Of a DNA stretch of 14,540 nucleotides, positions 1 to 8,715 are shown piece by piece (within the stretch, counting starts at the first letter, position 1; each line of letters opens with the position of its first letter). This stretch comes from Baffinella frigidus (taxonomy: Eukaryota; Cryptophyceae; Cryptomonadales; Baffinellaceae): contig MU646506.1 in assembly GCA_026770585.1 (NCBI GenBank), forward strand, positions 1 through 14,540, in the 5' to 3' direction. Made by a program: the position numbers and the translations under genes. The notes under the pieces are model-generated. The model searched no databases. It was given only the letters and a program-made list of their open reading frames with translations, and was not told the DNA's origin.

Positions 1-55
1 AAACCCTAAACCCTAAACCCTAAACCCTAAACCCTAAACCCTCAACCCTCAACCA
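1..55 (+). repeat. Telomere-type repeat CCCTAAA at left edge
   Basis: About six near-perfect CCCTAAA units followed by degenerate CCCTCAA units. The C-rich strand reads 5' to 3' inward from the left edge, which is the orientation of a true left chromosome end with the plant-type TTTAGGG telomere. Because many interstitial arrays of the same unit occur elsewhere in this window, a contig that simply starts inside an interstitial array remains possible. Confidence 0.85.
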
Positions 56-165
56 AGTTGGAGTGAGCCCTGGAGTCGTCAACAGCACGCGTATATCTCT
101 ATGGTGCAGGGGCTTCTCGTTCGCGGGCAGACACTTCTCGTTTGGGTGCCGGCAAACCCTAAACC

Positions 166-208
166 GCCCCCAACCACCCCCAACCGCCCCCAACCGCCCC
201 AACCCTGC
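166..208. repeat. Short C-rich tandem repeat, ~10 bp unit
   Basis: About four copies of a CCCCCAACCG-like unit. It resembles a variant telomere-like C-strand and lies just inside the terminal array, as expected for degenerate subtelomeric DNA. Confidence 0.7.
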
Positions 209-537
209 CAGCCAAAACATCCAATCCTTACGGTGAACCCTAAAACAGGCCCAATCACTCATTCATCAACCCAGGAGGTTGTTCGTTTATTTAGAGTGAT
301 GTTCACACAGCTCTTGCGGGACACATCGTGTGGGTATCTAGGCTCTAAGGGCATCTAAGGACGCAAGGTTATGAGGACGTCGGCGTAGATTCACTTAAGC
401 CTTCTTAAGTACATTCACTTAGGCCGTCTAAGTAGAGAGAGAGTTGACTAGTAACTACCGGCTGTAGCGTTCAGACATCGGTGCGCGGAGAGGATGGTGG
501 CCACTGTCCGAATGTCCAGCGCTTGTCCCGCGGGGGC

Positions 538-591
538 GGCTTGGTTGGAGGACAGCGTGTCGAGGGCTTGGTTGGAGGGCAGCGTGTCGAG
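538..591. repeat. 27-bp tandem duplication
   Basis: Two adjacent 27-bp copies (538-564 and 565-591) differing at one base. The length is a multiple of three, but no gene is supported here. Confidence 0.9.
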
Positions 592-813
592 ACGGTACTC
601 GATCCGCACGTCGCGCACCTGCCAGTGCCAACCTCTCTCTTTCAGCGAGCATCGACACTCTGCCACCAGACAGGCAGGGGAGGGACCGCGGTCAACCACT
701 TAACTAGCTGTCCAGAGAAAAGAGAGCCTTGGACAGCACACGCAACTTGGTCCTTGGAAAGCACTGGCAAGTTAATGGCACCGCACGGCGCAGCGAGGCG
801 GCACGCCGGCACG

Positions 814-905
814 CTCCACAGGGGGGGCAGGGGGCAGGAGGCAGGAGGCAGGGGGCAGGAGGCAGGGGGCAGGGAGAGCAGGGGGTAAGGGGGCAGGATG
901 CACGG
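814..905. repeat. G-rich purine tract of GGGGCAGGAGGCA-like units
   Basis: Irregular repeats of GGGGGCAGGAGGCAG with many G-runs of 3-7 bases on the plus strand. Several closely spaced G-runs make intramolecular G-quadruplex formation plausible. The long minus-strand frame 642-1547 is largely a translation of this and the 1414-1511 repeat. Confidence 0.75.
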
Positions 906-1117
906 CTGGCGCGACAGGCAGGGGCAGGGGAGGGGGGGCACCATGAAGTTGAAGGGCCGGGGGAGGTCACGCTCGTCGTCCCCCCCAGCCTCAGAGGCAT
1001 CAGAGGAGGGGTCAGAGGATGGGTGCGAGGGGTGAGCGGAGGGGCGGCGGGCGGTGCGGGAGAGGGCCAGGCGGCTGCGCGTGTCTGCTCTGATCACCTC
1101 CTCCACCTGCTTGCCCC

Positions 1118-1225
1118 AAGGTAGGTACGTCACTAGGTGCCTGGGTACGAACCAACCAAGGCAGGTACGTGACTGGGTGCCAGGGTTCCAACCAACCAAG
1201 GTAGGTACGTGACCAGGTGCAAGCG
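1118..1225. repeat. 40-bp tandem minisatellite
   Basis: Units at 1118-1157, 1158-1197 and a partial unit from 1198, each starting AAGGYAGGTACGTSAC. Weaker echoes of the AGGTAGGTA core with TGCCTGGGTACGAAC occur around 1335-1370 and near 1520. Confidence 0.85.
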
Positions 1226-1413
1226 TGGACCGTGCATCAGCCGTCTGGGCGGCCGTCTGTTGACTGTGTCGCTTTGCGCATACCGTTGGGGTTGAGCCTC
1301 GTTGAGGGTACACCATAAACCCTGAACCCTGCATCGTAGGTAGGTAACTATCTGCCTGGGTACGAACGGGGTAGGCAACAAGGCTGCCTTCTTTGTAAAG
1401 CAACGACCCCCCT

Positions 1414-1511
1414 CTCGCACCCTGCCCCTCGCACCCTGCCCCTCGCACCCTGCCCCTCGCACCCTGCCCCTCGCACCCTGCCCCTCGCACCCTGCCCCTC
1501 GCACCCTGCCC
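1414..1511. repeat. 14-bp tandem repeat, seven copies
   Basis: Seven essentially identical copies of CTCGCACCCTGCCC, 98 bp in all. The near-identity implies recent expansion. It is open in several frames, but those translations are repeat artefacts. Confidence 0.95.
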
Positions 1512-2018
1512 GTACACTACACGCAGGTAGCTAACGAGGTGCCGCACTCACTGATCACTGACTCGGTGTCTAGCCACTCACGCCCCACTTGCTCACGGAA
1601 CACCATGCGCACTACAGGGGTACCTTGCTCATAAGACCCCCCTCCTCCCGTAGGACCCTACAGTAGGCCTATACCTAGGACCCTATGGTTGTCCCAGAGG
1701 TTGGGTGTTTTCTGATGAGCGAGGTAGCCCTGTACAGCATGGACCCAGGGCGAGGCGGCGGGCGCTACCAGGCCGAGGCTCGTGCGCATGTGAGGATCAG
1801 GCGCGCCGTGCTGCTCCAAGGGCCCTGTGCCGGGAGCCACGCCAGGTCATTACTGCCAATTTCAGAACGCAACGTTTCGTTTTCGTAGAACACATGAGTG
1901 TGCCCAGAGCTTGGAACACGCAATTCCTCGTCCAAGCTTCAAGGTTTCCATGTCCGCGCGATATCCAATTAACGAGGAGACTTGTACCGAAAATTCGAGT
2001 TTGCGACCTGGCGTGGAG

Positions 2019-2092
2019 GCGGCGGCGGCGGAGAGAGATGCAGCGGAGGAGGAGGAGGAGGAGGAGGAGGCGGATGATGATGATGAGGAGAC
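2019..2092. repeat. GGC, GAG and GAT trinucleotide tracts
   Basis: A short GGC run is followed by about nine GAG-type triplets and a GATGAT run. On plus, one frame gives an acidic E/D tract and another an arginine tract; on minus, one gives polyserine. The triplet period alone does not show that this is coding. Confidence 0.85.
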
Positions 2093-2218
2093 AGCAGGGG
2101 GCAGGAGGCGGTGCAGCAGCTCCCGCACTTCGAGACTTGCCTCCACCTGCGAGCACCACACTCCTCTTTGACGCCACCTTGCAACTCACACACCGGACTT
2201 TGAAGGGTTTTTGAATAA

Positions 2219-2332
2219 CCCCTAAGCGATAAGACCCAGGACCCTACGGTAGGCAACCCGTAGGGACATGCGTAGGGGGGTTCCTACGGATAAGTTAACG
2301 GACCGAAAATCCCGTCGTAGCCCGCTGTGTGG
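2219..2332 (-). repeat. Dispersed repeat element, copy 1 (inverted relative to 9099-9232)
   Basis: Read on the minus strand, this segment matches 9099-9232 on plus. Shared blocks include CACACAGCGGGCT, TTATCCGTAG, a GGAACCCCCC block, GCCTACCGTAGG and a TCTTATCGCTTA end. Both copies also encode a similar peptide tail ending YRRxLGLIA then a stop, though this may only reflect nucleotide similarity. A shorter degenerate echo lies near 1650-1685. It is probably a non-autonomous mobile element or a fragment of one; no transposase is visible. Confidence 0.75.
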
Positions 2333-2587
2333 CAGCGAGGAGCAGAACACACAGCACACCCACATTTCGCGATTCGGCTGGTGCACGTACCGCAGCCCAG
2401 TCGCGGAGTGCTTGGCAGCCTCCGCAAGATGACCAAGTGACCACTCAGAGCCCTCTTGCGGAGGCTGCACTTAGTACTAAGTGACCACACACGCAACCTA
2501 CATTACTTATCGTAGTGCACGGCCGTGCGCGCAGCCAGGCGTTCGCAAGTGGTTGCTTTGCGACTCCCGCCGTCTCAGGGGTGGGTG

Positions 2588-2641
2588 GTCGGTACCGAAC
2601 GAGGCCAGGGGGGAGACCAAGCCAGGAGGGCAGGCGGACGA
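2588..2641 (-). pseudogene. Diverged duplicate of the TrmO last exon
   Basis: Read on minus, this segment aligns with 2820-2870, the 3' part of TrmO exon 5. Both share a CGTCCGC..GCCC..CTGGCTT core, C-rich middles and a CGGTACCG end. The exon reads DGFVRVPDWLRPPP and the copy reads DSLVRLPSWLGLPP in the corresponding frame. The duplicate lies about 180 bp downstream in the same orientation, with an inverted repeat between. It could be a dead exon fragment or an alternative terminal exon; no intact splice chain into it was found. Confidence 0.55.
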
Positions 2642-2691
2642 GAGAATCATGATTTCGGGTTTCGACGGAGGCAATCCCATCGCGGCGAACG

Positions 2692-2802
2692 TTTATCATA
2701 CATACGCCACGGCAACAAAAGTTACCACCCAAATGGGTCATACTAGTAATCATTAAAGCATTTGTGTAGTAAATTTCGTTGCCGTAGCGTATTTATCATA
2801 AA
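2692..2802. repeat. Imperfect inverted repeat with ~30-bp arms
   Basis: The arms are 2692-2721 and 2773-2802, separated by about 50 bp. The cores ATACGCCACGGCAAC and GTTGCCGTAGCGTAT are reverse complements with one mismatch. It lies just downstream of the TrmO stop codon on the minus strand, so it could be a small inverted-repeat element or a 3' stem-loop. It separates the TrmO last exon from its diverged duplicate. Confidence 0.7.
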
Positions 2803-2814
2803 TACTCGTCCGGG

Positions 2815-4618
2815 TTAAATCGGTACCGTGATCGGTGGGGGCGGTCGAAGCCAGTCGGGCACGCGGACGAAGCCGTCTGGGATCGAGTCATATGAAGGCA
2901 CGTACGGCTTCACCTAGTTTAGGGTTTGGAGTTTAGGATTTAGGGTTTAGGGTTTAGGGTTTAGGGTTTAGGGTTTGGGGTTTGGGGTTTAGGGATTAGG
3001 GTTTGGGGTTTAGGGATTGGGTTTGGGGTTTTGGGGTTTGGGTTTTGGGTTTTGGGGTTTTGGGTTTGGGGTTTGGGGTTTGGTGTTTGGTGTTTGGTGT
3101 TTCGGGTTCAGGGTTTAGGGTTGACATCGAGGACGGGCGTGCCGTCGAGAAGGTCAACCCCGCCCAGCGTCAGCGTGCCCCCTGCCAGCCATGCAAATAA
3201 CCAGGATACATGAACCTGCCCCACTTTAGTAGGAGGCTGAATAGGAGGAATTACATAGGCGCGGCTAACGTTTGACGCGCCATACCATACCAGGATAGGA
3301 TCTTCCGGTTAGCGGTAGGCACTTTTCGGAAACGGCATTTTTGCACGGCATTTCCGGCAGCATCGTCACCAATGCCGCCATTGAGCAGCCGCGTCGCGAA
3401 ACTCCTACAGTTCACTCCCAGCCAGAACATTTCACCAAAGTCAATACCCCCTGAAAGCCAGTGCCTTAAGTCAAATGCCTGCCCCGGGGGCAGGTCCATC
3501 TAAACGAAACAGCAACTTACTGCCGAGGATCAGCTTTGTTGACCCAAGGTAAAACACCCTGGCTGGCAGTGCAGTTCCCAGAGGTTCCTACACTTCCATG
3601 GGGGCGGTGTCCCCACATACCTTCGACGGAGATGAGGCGGCAGAGGGTGAGGCCGATCGGGTTGGGACGGTTCGGGCTGCGCGTCGCCAGCACCCCCAGC
3701 CTCCCCGCGCCCCACTTGCCCTCTCCCTCGCGCGCCTGCTGACCGCCCCCCCCCCCCGCTCCGCCTGAGGACACTGCCTCGCTGCATCCTGCACACGCCA
3801 CCAGTCAGCACTCTCGCTCACCGCCCGAGCCACACCCCTCCATGCCACGGCCATGGCAGTGCCCCACGCCGGGCTGGGGCGGACGCAAGCAGGGAGGCAG
3901 GGAGGGACGGACCCGGCACGGCCATGTGCCACGCGCCGGGTTGGGCGCGAGAGTGCTAGCAAGGAGGGAGGGAGAGAGGGACGAGGATGCCTGTGCACGG
4001 AGGAAGGGCGGCAGGGACGGCAGAGAGGGAGGGAGGGAGGGAGGGAAGGAGGGAGGGAGTGAGTGAGGGAGGAGGGACCAGTGAGGCGCGGAGGGGTGCA
4101 GGTGGGACGCGGGGCTCTCCCTCGGTTCTCGCTGAACACCTGCCATCCCACCACCCCCCACTTCACCAGCCTGCCAGGCGTCACGTACCTATCTACCAGG
4201 ACGAGTCTCCACCGTCAACCGAGCACTGCTGGCGCCCTGCTGCCTGGCTATGCTGCCTGCGCGTGCACCAGCGAGAACTCATGCACGTCTGGCGGAGAGA
4301 GAGCGAGCGAGAGAGCGAGAGAGAGAGAGCGAGAGAGAGAGAGAGAGGGTTATTGACTGATGACAAGGCAGTATCAAACGCGGAGAAGCCTGGTCGAGAG
4401 TTGGTGGCTAGTACGGCTTGCGAGTCAAGTACCCAGAGGAGCCAGACGTGCGAGAAGTCAGCGAGGCCGCGCGCCGCATGCGAGGGCGTCTCCCCGAAGA
4501 TCAGGTGCAGCTTGGCCACGGAGCCGGGCACCATCGAGCCCTGCCGGGCCGTGCCGCGCTTCTCGGTGAAGTCTGTCTGAATCCATCCGATCGGGCGCCG
4601 TGCCAGGTCGCCAATCAC
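2815..4618 (-). CDS. trmO: TrmO-family tRNA m6t6A37 methyltransferase, five exons, 5' end unresolved
   Basis: Members of this family (YaeB/UPF0066, human TRMO) N6-methylate the t6A base at position 37 of tRNA using S-adenosylmethionine. Minus-strand exons are 4618-4433, 4139-4079, ~3722-3621, 3181-3126 and 2913-2815, with GT-AG introns and matching phase. About 167 residues are visible. Family motifs appear in order: RRPIGWIQTDF then ARQGSMVP (exon 1, residues ~7-31), GLADFSHVWLLW (51-62), VFSENRGRAPRP and PPRL (exon 2), ATRSPNRPNPIGL (exon 3), VDLLDGTPVLD (exon 4), and VKPYVPSYD (exon 5), ending at TAA 2815-2817. The exon 4/5 junction rebuilds the conserved D-V-K-P-Y signature. The exon 3 acceptor is the weakest: phase requires an AG within a purine-rich run near 3723, whereas a better-looking CAG at 3736 would shift the frame. 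No start codon is assigned, because residue 1 follows a clear CAG acceptor and upstream exons must exist. Exon 5 might instead splice at GTACCG (~2829), giving a different C-terminus. Confidence 0.88.
2917..3122 (-). repeat. Telomere-like array filling TrmO intron 4
   Basis: TTTAGGG units on plus, grading into TTTGGGG and TTTGGGTTTTGGGG variants, over about 206 bp. The intron defined by the flanking TrmO exons is 2914-3125 (212 nt), so the repeat fills it almost end to end. On the sense strand it begins GTCAACCCTAAACCC and ends CCCTAAACTAG, so both splice sites are within or at the edge of repeat units. Confidence 0.95.
4022..4077. repeat. GGGA tetranucleotide microsatellite
   Basis: A purine-rich run of GGGA units with a few interruptions. 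It lies in TrmO intron 2 directly next to the exon 2 donor, so the intron's 5' end on the sense strand is CCCT-rich. Related AGGGAGGG tracts continue leftward to about 3890. Confidence 0.85.
4299..4347. repeat. GA/GAGC microsatellite in TrmO intron 1
   Basis: GAGCGA units followed by an uninterrupted GA run. On the TrmO sense strand this is a CT tract inside intron 1 (4140-4432). The serine/leucine-rich minus frame across it is a translation of the repeat and not protein. Confidence 0.85.
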
Positions 4619-5228
4619 CTGATTACCGCTATCGCTTTAGGTCCTGTCGGGTTTTCGAACTCCACCATAGGCGGGCACCAACACTTTCCGCAGGCTTGAA
4701 AGCATCTTTGTTGAAAGCATCGAACCTTCCAGAGCAGGGGGAATCCGCCCCATCAACCGGATTCCATGCTGAACTTTCCCGCTGTGTCCGTGTACTGGGA
4801 AGGGAACACGAAGGCTGCGGAAAGGGCACGCGGAGAGGATCGTGCGGCACCTCCTTGGAGTTCCAGTGCTCACGTCCCGTCCCTTTCACCCGACTTCCGC
4901 GTTTCTGCGTTCTTGGCAATGTCGCTGGCCCAGCCGGCGCGCTCGATTCTGCACCTGGCACCGCTCCACCGCCAGCATGCAAAGTTGGGGGCACGAACTT
5001 GGTCGAGAAAACTGGAGAACGCCGCGAGGCCTCTCCTGGCACCTGCCTGGGCTGGGCCGCTTCGGAGGGACACCGCACGCGGAGTAGTGGCGGCTCTGCA
5101 GAGGGCCTATGGAGCTGCGAAAGGCCCAGCCGCACCGGGCTGACTCGCCCGCGCAGCATGAATCTAGATTAGGTCCGCCTTGTGGATCCGGAACTGCGGC
5201 AGAATCCACGCACAAAGAGGCATTTCAC
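4619..5228. other. Upstream flank shared by two divergent genes; candidate 5' part of trmO
   Basis: This lies between the first visible trmO exon (minus) and the membrane-protein gene (plus). A minus frame at 4629-5159 is open from an ATG at 5159 with a basic, serine- and proline-rich N-terminus. It could carry the missing trmO 5' exon and perhaps a targeting peptide, but no conserved motif confirms it and no donor with the required phase 0 stands out. No TATA-like or other promoter element is convincing. Confidence 0.3.
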
Positions 5229-5350
5229 GTTGGTTATTGGAGCCGTTTGTTCGTTCCTAGGGAGACGTTTGTCAACTTTTGGCCGATGTGGACCTGGTCT
5301 CTGAAAGAATTGACTTTTGAATACACCCCCCTCCAGCCCCAGGGTATTTT
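5229..5350. repeat. Dispersed element with GACTTTTGAATAC, copy 1
   Basis: It contains TTGGAGCCGTTTGTTCGTTC near its left side and ATTGACTTTTGAATACACCC before a C-run. The same ordered blocks recur at 8448-8549. It sits immediately upstream of the proposed start of the membrane-protein gene, so it may form part of that gene's 5' leader. On minus, the shared block translates as GGxVFKSQF, a by-product of the repeat. No transposase frame is present. Confidence 0.65.
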
Positions 5351-5400
5351 TAGCAAAAATACCTGACTCCTCCCTGTTCCACTGCCGTCTCTCAACCAGG

Positions 5401-8400
5401 ATGCACAACCGCGCGAGGCCCGTGGCGGGCGGCGGTGCTGGACCAGCTGCGGCAGATGCCGCTGGCGACGGTGAAGACGGCCGCGAAGGATCTGGAAGCG
5501 ATGGCAGGGACTGGCCTGAGTTCCGGATCGAGAGCAGCGCCGTGGTGCCTTTCCTGGTCAGCGCTGGACTAGTGGGGATCGCGTGGCGCGGCATCAGATC
5601 CATCCTCACGACGCCTGGCGCTCCCGTTGGCGACGACCTCTCCAGCCACTTCGCGGAGGTTTCATTCTTCGCTCGCTCCCTGCGCGCTGGAGACCCCAAC
5701 CTGTGGTTCGCCGACGCTCAGCTCGGGTACCCACCTGCCTACTGAGCAACCGCCCGGGGAACGAGCGTCGGGAGCAAGGGTATCCTCTCATTCTTGCCAG
5801 AAAGCTGTCGCCCCGCCGTGATCCACAGTGGCAAAAACTCCAGCCCTGGACATGCTGCTGGCCAGCAGGGAGTTAACATGCTGTGCGCGCTCCAGGTACC
5901 CACTGCTGCTGACATACACCCCGCTGCCGCTGCTGCTCTACCTTCCCTGGATGATCGCGGCTGGCGGAGACGTGGACCGAGAGCTGAATGTGTTTCGCGC
6001 CTCGCTGGCTGCCTTCTGGATCGCTGCTCCCCTCTGCTGGTAGAGTCCTCACGTCTCGTCCCACCTGTCCACCTGGCGTACATCAGTCGTGTTTGACAAT
6101 CTAGCAAACCCCGTTTTCCCCCGTTGCCCCCACTCTGATCGCTTTCGTAACCTTGCCTGGCTGGTTGCCCCCACTCTCTAACTCTGTCTCAGTTGAATTG
6201 GTCTCATCGTTTTCTGAGTGTTCACGCCAAAAGACGGATTTGTACCACACACAGGGAAATCAACTTCCGGTCTCGTGAAATGATGAGACCACGTTAACTT
6301 AGACAGATCCAGACGCTGCACCACTTGCGTTCCGCAACGTCCATCCCGTGCCATCCAGACGCCCAACCTCGCAGCTCCGACATTTTCTTCATAGGCCCCT
6401 CTCTCTCTGGCCTCGTGCTCTCTTCCCCTTTCCATTATCAGACGTTGTTAGCGTCCTGGACAGCCTCTCCCTCGCACCCCTCCCTGTCGCCTGTGACCAT
6501 GTTGCCTGTCACTCCGAGTAGCTCAGCCCCTGGGTGATCCCCGCAAGGCGGTCTCAGAACGTTCTAAGGTCAAGGTGGTCTTGTAATCAATCAACTCTGT
6601 GTGCGTGTGACGGTGGTGCAGGTACAAGGGCGCGCGGTGGCTGGGACTGCAGCGCCTCCAGGCCTCGTACGCTTCCCATGCCCTCCCCCACCCCACACCT
6701 CAACCTCCGCACCAACTCTCCGCACCAACTCTCCGCACCAACTCCCCGCACCAACCGCCACACCATCCTTGACGCCAGGCAACCCCGCCTTGAAGCGCGT
6801 CCGCCCTCGTGCTCAACACCAACGGCGCGGATGCGTACACGTTTTTTTCACCCGGCGTTGATCCCGTGCTGGACGATTCTCTCTCTTCTGATGATGTTGA
6901 CTCTTCTGATGGCGATGCTCCCTCGTGTGGCGATGCTCCCTCTGCTAGCGATGCCCCCGGTTGATTCTCAGGCAGGAAGCGACCCTGCAGATGCGCGACC
7001 CCTCGGACTGATTCCGAGGAGGGTCCCAGGGTGACTGGTGAGGCATGGCGCAAAGAGGCCAACACCGTCCTGGCCTCGTAGGTTCCGTCACGTCACTTTC
7101 TCGTGTCCCCTGAGGTGTCGTCACGTGAATGTATCGTGTGTGGGTACCGACGCAGGGTAGCCGCGGTGCTCTGGATGCTGACATGCGACAAACACTCCTT
7201 CGGGGTGGGCACATCCTCCCTCCTCGGCAAGGGCCTCCTCGCACATTTCCTCGGCTGCCTCCTCCTCCCGCTCTTCCTCGGATCTCTCGCCTCTACCCTC
7301 CGCGCGGGAGCCTCAGGTCGCGTCCCATAACCTGTGTATCTATCTCTTTTTCTCGCCCTCCCAGTGGTCAAGGTCTCGTCCCACCTCTCGCCCCCTAGCT
7401 CCACACCGCGGTTGTGTTTCTCCACTCAACAAACCTCTCCCCCCCCCCTCCGCAGGAACAGGCCTCGCACCCCCCACGGCAGGCTTGCGCGCGCAGTGTG
7501 TGCCGCCTGCGATGCTGGGTGGGTGGCTGCGCCCGGGAGGGGTGCCGTGGCCCAAGCTGTTCTCCCTCGAGCCACGCGACGCCCTCCCCGCGCTCTGCTT
7601 CTCTCTGGTACCTCCTGGTTTAGGGTTTAGGCTTTAGGGGTTAGGGTTTAGGGTTCAGGGTTTAGGGTTCAGGGTTTAGGGTTCAGGGTTTAGGGTTTAG
7701 GGTTTAGGGTTTGGGGTTTAGCCCCCCCCCCTGGTAAATGGCAGGCAGCCAACACCACCACCATCCTTGCAAGGTGGCTCTCTGTGAGCAGCGGCAGCGG
7801 TGCCCGGCACTGTGTGACACTGTGCTTCCGCCCCTCCCAACGATGGCACTGTGGCATGCCATGGCTGCCTCGCCTCCAGCATCGAGGCCTCGATGCTCCA
7901 TCGCCTCCGGGGATCCCTCCTCCGCGCGCGCCAGGGGGGTCTGGTGTAGGGTTTAGGGTTGACGGGTTAGGGTTGAGGGTCCAGGGTTGTGGGTTTTGGG
8001 TATAGGCTCCATCCCAGCGAACCACGCGTCGATGCTGACCAAGTCTGCCAGATGGTTCCCGATATCCTAAACCCTACACCCTAAATCCTCAACCCTAAAC
8101 CCTACACCCTAAACCCTACACCCCAAACCCCAAACCAGGTTCTGATGGCGAACTCATTCACGGCAATGCTGGCCGCGCTCACGGTCACCCCACACCCTGC
8201 ACCCCACCCCCCACCCCCCAAACCCTCAACCCTCAATCCTCAGCCCTCAGCCCTCAACCCTTAGCCCTTGACCCTCAACCCTCAACCCTCGACCCTCAAC
8301 CCTTAACCCTCAACCCTAACCCAGGGAGCGATTCTTCTGACGAGCTTCGCGCCCCAAGCCTCGCTCTCCTCTCTGATCCCCCTCGCGCTGTACCGCCCCG

Positions 8401-8618
8401 CCCCGCCCCCCGCCCCTCCCGGACCACTCAAGGGGATATTCCAGGTTCGTTCTTGGAGCCATTATCCCGTTCTTGGAGCCGTTTTCTTCTAAAAATCGAC
8501 TTTTGAATACCGTTTCCCTTGAAAATTGACTTTTGAATACCCCCCCCCCAAGAGACTTCTGTGGACCACACGCCACCCGCGCCCTAGCCAGGAGCCTCGC
8601 GGACACACACACACACAC

Positions 8619-8657
<39 letters not shown>

Positions 8658-8660
8658 ATC

Positions 8661-8715
<55 letters not shown>

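Larger units (their letters stand above)
56..2218. other. Subtelomere-like stretch without a recognisable gene
   Basis: No exon chain or protein family could be recognised on either strand. The open frames here are repeat-driven (G/A-rich, P/L-rich, E/D-rich or S-rich translations) and change character between frames. The stretch carries several unrelated tandem repeats, listed separately. The segment around 1850-2020 is less repetitive and stays open in several frames on both strands, including an acidic frame on plus (1827-2171) and a serine-rich frame on minus (1862-2161). Neither shows a known motif, so no gene is called. Confidence 0.5.

Noticed and set aside
1100-1530. CRISPR-like array of regularly spaced repeats
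   Set aside because: The units are directly adjacent minisatellite copies without unique spacers, and the genome is eukaryotic.
642-1547. 301-residue minus-strand open frame
   Set aside because: Most of it is translation of the 14-bp and GGGGCAGGAGGCA repeats. No domain or normal residue composition is seen.
3251-3499. Minus-strand 82-residue frame as a TrmO exon
   Set aside because: It lies between TrmO exons 3 and 4, which join in phase without it at the conserved VEGGTL position.
7774-7953. An exon between exons 5 and 6 of the membrane-protein gene
   Set aside because: It would be phase-compatible with a longer exon 5, but its translation is Cys/Pro/Arg-rich and unlike the family. Ending exon 5 at 7499 and joining 8139 directly gives a continuous membrane segment.
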